64,000 bases of DNA from Stappia sp. WLB 29 (GTDB lineage: Bacteria; Pseudomonadota; Alphaproteobacteria; Rhizobiales; Stappiaceae), in assembly GCF_023507705.1 (NCBI RefSeq), contig NZ_JALBGD010000001.1, positions 496,001-560,000 on the forward strand, in the 5' to 3' direction. Below, piece by piece: positions 8,628 through 16,024 of this stretch (the stretch's first letter is position 1; each line of letters begins with the position of its first letter). The notes beneath the pieces were generated by a model. It was given only the letters and a program-made list of their open reading frames with translations. It had not been told where the DNA came from and did not search any database. The position numbers were made by a program, and so were the translations under genes.

Positions 8628-9820
8628 GGTCGGCGCACCGGCAGGCCCGACTGCCACAACAGCATGCGCGCGTACCCGGCGGCAAAGAGCAGATAGGCCA
8701 GCGCCCATAGCAGCGCAGCACAGGCGAAGAGGTGCACCATCCAGTTGCCACCCAGATTTCCGGCATAGGGCGCCAGAACACGGGCGGCCGTGCCGAGCGC
8801 GACAAGCGCGTAGATCGCCACTTCCAGCCGGCCGGCGGCCAGCGGATGGCCGGAATGGCCGCGGCTTGCCCGCGTCATTACCGCAAGCGTCATCATGCCG
8901 AAGGTGCCGGCAGTCCACACATGGGCGGCGGCGGAGGGCTCCAGCACGCCCGGCAGCAGGATCGACAGGCCTTCCAGCACGAAGCCGAGCGGCACGGTGG
9001 CAAAGCCCAGATGCAGGACGAGAAGCAGCGGATCGCTGCGCGTCGCCAGCCCGCACCAGCGCGACAGGCGCACGATATTGGCAAGCCCGGCAGCGAGCAT
9101 CAGCAATGCGGTCGCAAGATGACCCGGAACCGCGATCCAGACGGCGAGGGCTGCCGCGGAGACCAGCATGACCGCCCCGTCGAGCCGTGTGAAACCGGCC
9201 GGCAGAGCGAGGCTGCGCCGCTGCATCAGCCAGTTGCGGGTGAAGGCGGGAATGATCCGCCCGCCGATCAGCATGACGAGGAGCAGCACCACGGCGATGC
9301 CCGCACGCGCGGCATGGTCGGCAAGGCCGGTCAGCGCCGCTTCCGCATGGAAGGCGGCATTGGCAAGGCCGTAAAGCGCCACGATCACCACGATGCGCAG
9401 GTTGCGCAGGTTGCCGCCGGCGATCACCTCGCGGGCGAAGACGGCGACCAGCGCGAGCGGAAAGGCGAGATCGACGGCCATCGCCGCCCAGGCTCCCGTC
9501 AGCGCCGAGAGCGTGACGGCGATACGCCCGGCAAGCCACAGGAGCACGAGCGCGAGCAGTTCGCCGCCGGCCACCGGCGGCCGGCCGGTCCAGTTGGCGA
9601 CCGCCGTCAGCGCAAAGCCGGCGATGATCGCCGAGACCCCGCCGAACAGCATGGTGTGGATGTGCCAGTCGCGCGGGAGGAAGGCGGTCGGCAACTCGAG
9701 GTGGCCGGAGAGGATCGGGATCCACGCCAGCACCGACAAAGCCATCGACAGCGCGCCGAGGAAGAAGAAGGGGCGAAAGCCCCCGGTCAGCCAGTAGGTG
9801 TCGCGAAGGGATCTGCTCAT
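8624..9820 (-). CDS. nnrS: NnrS family protein (first copy)
   Basis: This is a 398-aa multi-spanning membrane protein of the NnrS family. NnrS is described as a haem- and copper-containing membrane protein in Rhodobacter; its loss sensitises cells to nitrosative stress, and its exact role is open. Family features: the opening GGFRPFFFLGAL, the conserved DWHIHTMLFGGVSAIIAGFALTA histidine region (about residues 50-75), GGRIIPAFTRNW near the middle, and HVWTAGTFGMMTLAVMTRASRGHSG near 290-310. About 12 transmembrane helices are apparent. ATG 9820 is preceded by GAGGAGG; an in-frame ATG further upstream lacks support. A second copy lies at 16025-17242. Confidence 0.93.
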   Translation of the reverse strand: MSRSLRDTYWLTGGFRPFFFLGALSMALSVLAWIPILSGHLELPTAFLPRDWHIHTMLFGGVSAIIAGFALTAVANWTGRPPVAGGELLALVLLWLAGRIAVTLSALTGAWAAMAVDLAFPLALVAVFAREVIAGGNLRNLRIVVIVALYGLANAAFHAEAALTGLADHAARAGIAVVLLLVMLIGGRIIPAFTRNWLMQRRSLALPAGFTRLDGAVMLVSAAALAVWIAVPGHLATALLMLAAGLANIVRLSRWCGLATRSDPLLLVLHLGFATVPLGFVLEGLSILLPGVLEPSAAAHVWTAGTFGMMTLAVMTRASRGHSGHPLAAGRLEVAIYALVALGTAARVLAPYAGNLGGNWMVHLFACAALLWALAYLLFAAGYARMLLWQSGLPVRRP

Positions 9821-9850
9821 GTCCCGCCTCCTCATGCCCTGCTGCCACAA

Positions 9851-9883
9851 GGACGGCGCGAGGGGGGAGGCCGCGCGCCGTCC
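9851..9883. terminator. Hairpin between pseudoazurin and nnrS
   Basis: GGACGGCGCG (9851-9860) pairs perfectly with CGCGCCGTCC (9874-9883), with no T-run after the stem in the direction of transcription. It could stabilise the pseudoazurin mRNA 3' end or attenuate read-through into nnrS. Confidence 0.45.
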
Positions 9884-9910
9884 GGCCCGTCCGTTTTTGC
9901 TGCCGGCGGC

Positions 9911-10348
9911 TTACAGGCCGCCGAGCAGCTCCGCGAAGACCTTCTTGGCCTTGCCCGGCGTCTTGACCGCCTTGGCATCGTCGAGGTTCACCGGATCGCC
10001 GACGACAACGGCAGCCACCATGCCCATGGCGAAGTGCGGCTTGCACTTGATCCCGTAGACGCCTTCTTCCGTGAAGGTGACCGAGACGTCCTTGTTCATG
10101 GCGCCGACGAAGGCTTCGGCGCCCTCGGGGAGCATGCCCTGCACGGTCTCGGCATTGTGGCTGGGGTTGGTGGCGCGGAAATGCACCGTATCGCCGGGGG
10201 CGATCCTGATGAGATCCGGCTCGAACACCATGACGCCCTTGGCGCCCTTGTTGAGCATCATCACCTCGTGCTCTGCGGCCATGGCGACGGTCCCCGACAG
10301 GGCGGCGACGGTGGCAAGGGCAAAGGCGAACATCCGTGTGCGTTTCAT
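9911..10348 (-). CDS. Pseudoazurin, periplasmic blue copper electron carrier
   Basis: This is a 145-aa type 1 copper protein exported by a Sec signal peptide (about residues 1-25, ending VAMAA). Pseudoazurin donates electrons to copper nitrite reductase in the periplasm. All four copper ligands are present at family spacing: His64 in NPSHN, and Cys102, His105 and Met110 in KCKPHFAMGM. The basic C-terminal helices are typical of pseudoazurins that dock to NirK. ATG 10348 follows GGAGA; an ATG at 10360 is in frame but overlaps this ribosome binding site. A TTG-N8-CAA site lies 55 bp upstream. Confidence 0.95.
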   Translation of the reverse strand: MKRTRMFAFALATVAALSGTVAMAAEHEVMMLNKGAKGVMVFEPDLIRIAPGDTVHFRATNPSHNAETVQGMLPEGAEAFVGAMNKDVSVTFTEEGVYGIKCKPHFAMGMVAAVVVGDPVNLDDAKAVKTPGKAKKVFAELLGGL

Positions 10349-10402
10349 CTCGGTCTCCATTGAGCGGACCACCGCGGTCCGTTGTCTGAAGGAATATTCG
10401 CC

Positions 10403-10416
10403 TTGCTGCGCCGCAA
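10403..10416. promoter_or_regulatory. NnrR-type box upstream of pseudoazurin
   Basis: TTGCTGCGCCGCAA is an exact TTG-N8-CAA palindrome of the FNR/CRP superfamily type used by NnrR. It is centred about 60 bp upstream of the pseudoazurin start, the distance expected for activation from around -41. Confidence 0.65.
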
Positions 10417-10444
10417 CGTTGTGCCAGCGCAAAGTCCGCGAAAC

Positions 10445-11902
10445 TTATGGAATCTTGAAGAAATCCGAGGCCATGACGCTCTCCCCGCTCGCCGGGTCGG
10501 TGAGGCGGAACGCGATCGGTCCGGCAGCGGACGGCTCGGCGGTGACGGTCACGCGCAGCCGCCGGCTGCCCCGCTCGTCGAGCAGGACGGCAATCCCCTC
10601 CGCCTGCGGATCGGCCGTACCGGCCGTGCGCAGTTCGGCACGGCCGGCGACCTCGCCCTCGATGCCGAGCAGCAAAGTACCCCCTGCCCCGGCGACGTGC
10701 GAGACGCGGATCTCGTAGGCGTTGCGCACCCGCCCGTCCGACAGCTCCACCGCCACCGGATTGCGCTCGTGGGCAACGCTGAGCGACAGGGTCGTGCGGG
10801 TCGCCACCACCATCACGATGGCAACGGCCGTCGCAAGGCCGGCGAGCGCCAGCGCCGCCGTCTTCGACCGCACCAGCCGCACCGGCACACGGGCCTCTCC
10901 CTTGCGGCCGCGCTCGATATTGGTCCAGCTCTCGTAGTCGATCAGCCCGCGCGGCCGGTCGAGCTTCTGCATGGTCGTGTCGCAGGCGTCGACGCACAGG
11001 CCGCAATTGATGCAGGCAAGGTTCGGCCCCTCGCGGATGTCGATGCCCATCGGGCAGACATTGACGCAGGCCATGCAGTCGACGCAGTCGCCGGCCGGCA
11101 GGCCGTTGGCGCGGGCCGCCGCCGCCTTCTTAGCCGACATGCGCGCCTCGCCGCGATAGTCGCGATAGGCGACGCCAAAGGCTTCCGCGTCCCAGACGGC
11201 ACCCTGCAGGCGCGGCCAGGGGCACATGTAGGTGCACATCTTCTCGCGGGCGAAGCCGGCGAGCGTGTAAGTCGTCAGCGTCAGGGTCAGCACCGCGCCA
11301 TAGGCGACGCTGGAGGCCTCGCCCATGAAGATCTCGCGCAGCAAGGTCGGTGCGTCGGCGAAATAAAGCGCGAATGCCCCGCCGGTGCCGGCCGCGATCG
11401 CCAGCCAGATCGTGTGCTTGACGCCCCGCCGCAAAGCGCGGGCCGGCGTCATCGGCAGGTAGAGCTGGCGCAGCCTCTCGCGGCGGTCGCCTTCCAGCTG
11501 CCGCTCGACCCACAGGAACAGGTCCGTCCACACGGTCTGGGGGCAGAAGAAGCCGCACCAGATCCGGCCCGCGACCACGTTGGACAGGACCAGCACGATG
11601 GTGGCGAGCACCAGCAGGCCGGTCAGCAGGTAGAGCTCCTGCGGACGCAACTCGAGGCCCGCGAGATGGAAGCGCAGCTGCGCCAGATCGAACAGGATCG
11701 CCTGGGTCGGCTGGCCGGGTCCGCGGTCGTAGCGCAGAAACGGCAACACGTAGTAGAGCGCGAGGCACAGGCCGACGGCCGCCCATTTCAACCGACGGAA
11801 CCGGCCGCTGACCGACTGCGGCACGACCGGCTGGCCGGGTCCGATGGCGGGCGCAGCGCCGGTACCGGGCTTGCGGTGCAAGGTGGTGGGGTGAAAGGTC
11901 AT
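10445..11902 (-). CDS. ccoG: CcoG/RdxA-family polyferredoxin in the denitrification cluster
   Basis: This 484-aa membrane-bound iron-sulfur protein resembles CcoG/RdxA, which reduces Cu(II) to Cu(I) for assembly of cbb3 oxidase. It has about five transmembrane segments (helices near 40-58 and 85-110, with CGFFCPQTVW between segments, and others). Two 4Fe-4S motifs follow, CVDCMACVNVCP and CINCGLCVDACD, then an Ig-like periplasmic C-terminal domain. ATG 11902 is preceded by GGAGA. No ccoNOQP or ccoHIS is present; neighbours are pseudoazurin and nirK/nirV, which suggests a copper-supply or electron-transfer role for those proteins. The symbol reflects family only. Confidence 0.88.
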   Translation of the reverse strand: MTFHPTTLHRKPGTGAAPAIGPGQPVVPQSVSGRFRRLKWAAVGLCLALYYVLPFLRYDRGPGQPTQAILFDLAQLRFHLAGLELRPQELYLLTGLLVLATIVLVLSNVVAGRIWCGFFCPQTVWTDLFLWVERQLEGDRRERLRQLYLPMTPARALRRGVKHTIWLAIAAGTGGAFALYFADAPTLLREIFMGEASSVAYGAVLTLTLTTYTLAGFAREKMCTYMCPWPRLQGAVWDAEAFGVAYRDYRGEARMSAKKAAAARANGLPAGDCVDCMACVNVCPMGIDIREGPNLACINCGLCVDACDTTMQKLDRPRGLIDYESWTNIERGRKGEARVPVRLVRSKTAALALAGLATAVAIVMVVATRTTLSLSVAHERNPVAVELSDGRVRNAYEIRVSHVAGAGGTLLLGIEGEVAGRAELRTAGTADPQAEGIAVLLDERGSRRLRVTVTAEPSAAGPIAFRLTDPASGESVMASDFFKIP

Positions 11903-12011
11903 CGCCGGTCTCCGTCCGCCAGCAGAAGCAGGGGCGTCGCCGGAGCAACCGGACAGCCCTCCCCTGGTTGCTGGCGACACCCAGCCCTAGGCGATAGGCG
12001 GCGAGCGCTCT

Positions 12012-12025
12012 TTGTGCCGGGACAA
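12012..12025. promoter_or_regulatory. NnrR-type box upstream of ccoG
   Basis: TTGTGCCGGGACAA is an exact TTG-N8-CAA match whose dyad extends to TTTG/CAAA. It is centred about 116 bp upstream of ccoG and just after the stop of the 133-aa gene, so ccoG probably has its own promoter. Confidence 0.6.
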
Positions 12026-12060
12026 AGAACGGCGCGAATGGGCAAGAGCCGTGCGGGGCG

Positions 12061-12462
12061 TCAGGTCTGCCCGACGACCGCTTCCCCGCCTGTCGCTTCC
12101 AGTCGTCCTGCCAACATCTCCAGGCAGGCGGCGCCTTCCGAGGCGGTGCGGCCGATGGTGCGGAACGTGTCGGCGATCAGCAGGCAGTCGTCGGGACCGA
12201 GTTGCTCGCCTGTCCCCTCGCGCAGGTCGTCGAGATAGCCGATGAAGCCCGCAAGCCGCACCGCACGGGTGCGGGCCGCCTCCATCAACCGCCGACGCAC
12301 GCGCCGCGCCTCCAGCTCGGCAAAGAGCGAGACCGCACGCTCCACCTGGTCCTGGCAGTCGCAAGGCAGTCCCATCTCATGCAGCACATGGGCCAGCCGC
12401 GACAACACGTCGTCGTCGCTGTCCGCAAGGGCTGGCCCGATGCTGCCTAGAGGCCGATCCAT
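12061..12462 (-). CDS. Uncharacterised 133-aa protein after nirV
   Basis: I do not recognise this protein. It is 133 aa, soluble, without signal peptide or membrane segments, and predicted mostly helical (for example LSRLAHVLHEMGL and QVERAVSLFAELEARRVRRRLMEAARTRA). It has three cysteines, two close together in LPCDCQD. The start at 12462 lies 16 nt inside the 3' end of nirV, so the two are likely co-translated. Because the overlapping frame of nirV is also open here, coding is judged from the tight coupling, plausible amino-acid composition and stop position. The context points to a denitrification accessory role. Confidence 0.7.
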   Translation of the reverse strand: MDRPLGSIGPALADSDDDVLSRLAHVLHEMGLPCDCQDQVERAVSLFAELEARRVRRRLMEAARTRAVRLAGFIGYLDDLREGTGEQLGPDDCLLIADTFRTIGRTASEGAACLEMLAGRLEATGGEAVVGQT

Positions 12463-13301
12463 GTCTTCAGCCTTTGCAGGGCACCAGGCTCGTCGCGCAC
12501 GAGGCGGATGCCGAGATTGGCGGGCGGAATACCGACCGAGCAGGCTCCGGCCTTCGGATCGCGGAAGAAAGTGGTCATGTAGGCCCGGTGGCTGCCTTGC
12601 GCGATGCGGATGCCGCAATTCTCGACGACGGTTTCTGCGTCCGTGACCGGATCGAAGCGATGACGCAGGTAGCAGCTGTCGGTCCACTCCCAGACGTTTC
12701 CGCCGATATCGAACAGCCCCTGCTCGTTGCTGCCGAAATGACCGACCGGCCGCGGCCTCGGATCGACGCCGGCGCCGCGTGCGGTCTCCGCCTCGTAAAG
12801 CGCGATCCAGCGGCGCGAGGGATCCTGCGCGTCGGCAACATCGGTCAGCGCGTCGTCGCGATAGCGGCTGCCGGCGGCGAGCGACCATTCCCTATCGGTC
12901 GGCAGGCGCCACCGCTCGCCGGTCTCCCGGCTGAACCAGGCGGCATAGGCGGCCGCGTCGTACCAGTTGACGCCGACGACCGGCATCTCCGGATCCTGCG
13001 GCGCATCGAGGGCAAGGCAGCCTCCGGCCTCGACGCAGCGCCCGTATTCGCCCGCCGTTACCTGACGGCGCATGATCTCGAAGGGACGGGTGAGCGAGAT
13101 CTTCTCCAGCGGCGCGTTGGTCGCCGTGCGGCCGACCAGATATTCGCCCGGCAGGCGGTAGATGATGGTGCTTTCCTCGATCAGCACCACCTCCGGCACG
13201 TCCGCCGGTTCGGATGCTCCCGGCAGCGCTGCGCCGGCAACAAATGGCAGCGACAGAACCGCAACGAGCGGCAGGAGCGTCGTTTTCCCTTTCGCGAACA
13301 T
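12447..13301 (-). CDS. nirV: NirV, formylglycine-generating-enzyme-fold protein linked to nirK
   Basis: This is a 284-aa secreted protein with a signal peptide (about residues 1-25) and an FGE-sulfatase (SUMF1-like) domain: RQVTAGEYGRCV, VGVNWYDAAAYAAWFSRETGERWRLPTDREW, NEQGLFDIGGNVWEWTDSC and NLGIRLVRDE. nirV follows nirK in many alphaproteobacteria; its biochemical function is not established. The RLPTDREWE-like and GNVWEW signatures of the fold are intact. The start at 13301 follows GGGAGAGG. The gene lies 64 bp after nirK in the same direction and probably shares its NnrR-controlled promoter. Confidence 0.92.
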   Translation of the reverse strand: MFAKGKTTLLPLVAVLSLPFVAGAALPGASEPADVPEVVLIEESTIIYRLPGEYLVGRTATNAPLEKISLTRPFEIMRRQVTAGEYGRCVEAGGCLALDAPQDPEMPVVGVNWYDAAAYAAWFSRETGERWRLPTDREWSLAAGSRYRDDALTDVADAQDPSRRWIALYEAETARGAGVDPRPRPVGHFGSNEQGLFDIGGNVWEWTDSCYLRHRFDPVTDAETVVENCGIRIAQGSHRAYMTTFFRDPKAGACSVGIPPANLGIRLVRDEPGALQRLKTWIGL

Positions 13302-13365
13302 GGCAGCCTCTCCCGATTGGCAAGGCGACAGCCCGCCATGGCGGGCTGTCGTTTCGGCTTGGCGG

Positions 13366-14493
13366 TTACTGGACCGCGATGGGGGCCGGTGCGCTGACCT
13401 GCATCATCAGGTCGTTGTTCCACTGGCCCTCGACCTTGACGTGGCCGGTGGCACCGAGTTCGGCCGCCTCGATGAGGTTGTGGTTCACATAGGCGTAGAT
13501 GCCCGGCTGCAGGAACTCGTAGATCGCCACCGCCGCGCTGCCGCCGCGCACGAACCAGGTCTCCAAGTCGCGCTCGGGCGGGTTGGCGAACTTGCCGGTC
13601 TCCCAGACCAGGTCGCCATGGCCGCCGATCAGGTGCGGACGGGTGTCGCGGTTGGCGGTGCTGTGGATGAACATCACCTTCTCGCCGACCTTCGCGGTCA
13701 TGGCATTCTCGCCGGTGAGTGCGTTCTTCGAACCGTTGAAGACCACGTGGGTGGGGATCAGCCCGCGCATCACCTCCAGAGTGTCGGCATACGATTCGCC
13801 AAGGCTCTCGTAGGTCCTGTAGTTGCCGTTCTCGTCCTTCGGGATGTAAAGGTCGAACTCGCCGATCGTGTAGGCGGTGTCGTAGGCGACGGGATTGCCC
13901 TGCTCGTCCTTCAGACCCTCGCGCGGCAGAACCATCAGCGTGCCGCTCATGCCCGACACCACATGCCAGGGCACCATGCCCGGAGGCGCGCAGTGATAGA
14001 CGAAGGTGCCCGTGCGGGTCGCCTTGAAGCGCAGCGTCGCCTGCTCGCCCGGATTGATCAGGGTCAGCGCGGCGCCGCCGAGCGCGCCGGTCGCGGCGTG
14101 GAAATCGATGTTGTGGGGCATCTCGTTGGTTTCGGGATTGACCAGCGTCAGCTCCACGTAATCGCCCTCATGGACAACCATGGTCGGTCCGGGCATCGTG
14201 CCGTTGAAGGTCATCGCCTGGAACGTCGTTCCCTGGTCATCGACGACGACCGTCTTCTCCTCGATGGTCATGGTGAATTCGACGATCTTCGGGGCGCCGG
14301 GGGCGACACGGTCGTGATCCATCACGGCGGGCGGCGGCACCAGGGTCGCCTGCACACGCTCCAGGGTCGCGGTCTGATCCGGCAGGTCCAGCGCGTTCAG
14401 CGTCGGGTTCGCCGTTTCGTCGGCCAGGACCGGGACGACCGCCATCAGAGTGGCCATTGCGGTCCCGATCAGTGCGGTACGTCTCGTGATCAT
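13366..14493 (-). CDS. nirK: Copper-containing nitrite reductase
   Basis: This is a 375-aa periplasmic trimeric enzyme that reduces nitrite to nitric oxide, the defining step of denitrification. The N terminus ([18 protein letters not shown]) is a Tat-like signal with a twin Arg at 4-5. Two cupredoxin domains follow. Type 1 copper ligands are His127, Cys168, His177 and Met182 ([16 protein letters not shown]). Type 2 ligands are His132, His167 and His338. The catalytic pair is Asp130 (HNIDFH) and His287 (HLIGGHGD). Spacing matches characterised NirKs exactly. ATG 14493 follows GGAAAGGA. A TTG-N8-CAA site lies between nirK and the divergent nnrR. Confidence 0.98.
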   Translation of the reverse strand: MITRRTALIGTAMATLMAVVPVLADETANPTLNALDLPDQTATLERVQATLVPPPAVMDHDRVAPGAPKIVEFTMTIEEKTVVVDDQGTTFQAMTFNGTMPGPTMVVHEGDYVELTLVNPETNEMPHNIDFHAATGALGGAALTLINPGEQATLRFKATRTGTFVYHCAPPGMVPWHVVSGMSGTLMVLPREGLKDEQGNPVAYDTAYTIGEFDLYIPKDENGNYRTYESLGESYADTLEVMRGLIPTHVVFNGSKNALTGENAMTAKVGEKVMFIHSTANRDTRPHLIGGHGDLVWETGKFANPPERDLETWFVRGGSAAVAIYEFLQPGIYAYVNHNLIEAAELGATGHVKVEGQWNNDLMMQVSAPAPIAVQ

Positions 14494-14562
14494 GATGTAT
14501 TCCTTTCCTGTCGTGCGTCGTTTTCGACAAGTTCAGGAAACACCCGCTCGGCGATTTTCTTT

Positions 14563-14576
14563 TTGCGAAAAGGCAA
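14563..14576. promoter_or_regulatory. NnrR-type box between nirK and nnrR
   Basis: TTGCGAAAAGGCAA is an exact TTG-N8-CAA site in the 147-bp divergent intergenic region. It is centred about 76 bp from the nirK start and 71 bp from the nnrR start, so it could serve nirK, nnrR or both. Confidence 0.75.
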
Positions 14577-14640
14577 ACAAGGCCGGCATCCAAGACCGGA
14601 CACCCTGCGACAAAATGGCATCTGAGGAGGGAACCACGGA

Positions 14641-15345
14641 ATGCCGCCTGCACAACTTGACCGCTCCCTGATCCGGGACCTGACGATCTTCCAGTCGATG
14701 TCGGACGAGGACCTCGACGCGGTGCTGGCCATGGCGGTCAGCCGCAGATACGCCATCGGTGCGACCGTTTTCGCGCAAGGAGAACCGGCGAGCGAGTTCT
14801 TCGCCCTTTTGCACGGCCGGCTGAAGGTGGTGCAGACGACGCCGGACGGGCAGCAGGTGGTGGTACGCCATGTCAGCCCAGGCGACATCTTCGGCATCGC
14901 CAAGGCGATGCGGCGCACGGACTATCCCGCGACCGCCTCCGCAGTTGTCGACAGCCTCGCCCTCGTTTGGCCATCCGGCCAATGGGACTCCTTCATTGCC
15001 CGCAGTCCGGTGCTGGCGATGAATGCGCTGCAGACGGTGGGGCAACGCCTGCAGGACGCGCATACACGCATCCGCGAGCTGTCGACGGAGGAAGTGGAAC
15101 GGCGGGTGGCGCATGCCCTGCTGCGCCTCGTCAACCAGGCGGGCCGCAAGACCGAGGACGGTATCCTGATCGACTTCCCCGTCACGCGACAGGACATCGC
15201 CGAGATGACCGGCACGACGCTTCACACGGTGAGCCGGGTGATGACCTCATGGGAAGCCCAGGGGCTGGTCTCCAGCGCCCGCAAGAAGGTGATCGTCTGC
15301 AACGCGCACAAGCTGTTCATGCTTGCCGAGCGTTCGGACGACTGA
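14641..15345 (+). CDS. nnrR: NnrR-type Crp/Fnr family regulator (NO-responsive)
   Basis: This is a 234-aa Crp/Fnr-family activator. An N-terminal cyclic-nucleotide-like beta barrel (about residues 20-120) lacks the FNR cysteine cluster, so it does not bind a 4Fe-4S cluster. That is the pattern of NnrR/DNR proteins, which respond to NO. A dimerisation helix follows. The C-terminal winged HTH is VTRQDIAEMTGTTLHTVSRV, with recognition segment HTVSR. FNR and CRP carry Glu where this protein has His. The start follows GAGGAGGGA. It is divergent from nirK, and its target boxes occur at nirK, pseudoazurin, ccoG and the DUF1858/nnrS promoter. Confidence 0.9.
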   Translation: MPPAQLDRSLIRDLTIFQSMSDEDLDAVLAMAVSRRYAIGATVFAQGEPASEFFALLHGRLKVVQTTPDGQQVVVRHVSPGDIFGIAKAMRRTDYPATASAVVDSLALVWPSGQWDSFIARSPVLAMNALQTVGQRLQDAHTRIRELSTEEVERRVAHALLRLVNQAGRKTEDGILIDFPVTRQDIAEMTGTTLHTVSRVMTSWEAQGLVSSARKKVIVCNAHKLFMLAERSDD

Positions 15346-15646
15346 TCCGTCCGCTTGGCGGCATGCGCATCTCGCGCGGCAGCGGCCGGTCGCCGAAATC
15401 GACCAGCGACCGCCGGAGCGGGCGGCCCTCCTCGTCGGTTATGACGGTCAGCCGGGCATTGGCATGGAACGCTTCCAACCGCCATGTCCCGGCATCCTCG
15501 TCGATGCCGCGATAGAGCCGCCCCGTCACCGCTCCGGCGCGGAGCCGTTCGCGGAAGTCTTCCGCCGAAAGGCCGAAGCCCTCGGCCAACACATCTGCAT
15601 CGATGGCGAAGTCGCCTGGGACGGCCGCGTCCGTGGTGTCGGTCAT
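15317..15646 (-). CDS. Small uncharacterised protein, probably DUF6522 family
   Basis: This 109-aa soluble protein opens with a motif like IDADVLAEGFGLSAEDFRERL, then GAVTGRLYRGIDEDAGTWRLEAFHANARLTVI and DEEGRPLRRSLVDFG. I associate this pattern with the DUF6522 family from memory; the name is not certain. Start at ATG 15646. The 3' end overlaps the convergent end of nnrR by 29 bp. It lies 4 bp after the DUF1858 gene and is probably co-transcribed with it from the NnrR-boxed promoter, which suggests a part in the NO/nitrite response. Confidence 0.75.
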   Translation of the reverse strand: MTDTTDAAVPGDFAIDADVLAEGFGLSAEDFRERLRAGAVTGRLYRGIDEDAGTWRLEAFHANARLTVITDEEGRPLRRSLVDFGDRPLPREMRMPPSGRISRPNARQA

Positions 15647-15650
15647 GACG

Positions 15651-15890
15651 TCACGCGACGCCGAGAATGGCGGCGTCGAGCTCGCCGAGGAACCGCTCGA
15701 GGGAGATGCCATGTTCGCGGCAAGCCTCCTCGACGTCGTGAATGCGCGCGACCGGGCAGCCGATGCACATCATCTTGTGGCGGATGAACACGGCGATGGT
15801 GGCGCGGTAGTCGCTCATCAAGTCCCCGACAAGCGTCTCCGGCCCGACCCTTCTGGCCGCTCCGGCGGTGGAACCGTGATAGCTGGACAT
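15651..15890 (-). CDS. DUF1858-domain small protein (ScdA N-terminal-like)
   Basis: This 79-aa protein contains a DUF1858-type domain with the motif MMCIGCPVARIHDVEEACREHGI (about residues 40-62), including the CxxC (Cys42/Cys45). Such domains are found alone, fused to hybrid-cluster-type proteins, or at the N terminus of ScdA/YtfE-like iron-sulfur repair proteins, and they recur in nitrosative-stress loci. The start at 15890 follows GGGGAG. It is divergent from the second nnrS across an exact NnrR-type box. There is no signal peptide, so it probably acts in the cytoplasm. Confidence 0.85.
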   Translation of the reverse strand: MSSYHGSTAGAARRVGPETLVGDLMSDYRATIAVFIRHKMMCIGCPVARIHDVEEACREHGISLERFLGELDAAILGVA

Positions 15891-15948
15891 GGGAGAACTC
15901 CCCTTGCAACGTCAGGTGAAGGTCTAGGCTCCCCCGCCGTTCGCGTCT

Positions 15949-15962
15949 TTGCGCGGGAACAA
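15949..15962. promoter_or_regulatory. NnrR-type box between DUF1858 gene and nnrS copy 2
   Basis: TTGCGCGGGAACAA is an exact TTG-N8-CAA site centred about 65 bp from the DUF1858 start and 70 bp from the nnrS2 start, so it could drive both divergent units. Confidence 0.7.
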
Positions 15963-16024
15963 CGAAGCAGGCGAATTCCGCGGTTACTCCTGCAAGCGTC
16001 CCCCAACTTGCAAGGACGCCGGCA

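Noticed and set aside
8095-8805. 236-aa minus-strand frame overlapping the 156-aa gene
   Set aside because: It is arginine-rich in another frame and lacks the membrane pattern; the 156-aa frame has coupling with nnrS and clear transmembrane helices.
12463-12888. Longer open frame upstream of the 133-aa gene
   Set aside because: The extension lies inside nirV in another frame and is arginine-rich without domain; ATG 12462 gives the compact protein.
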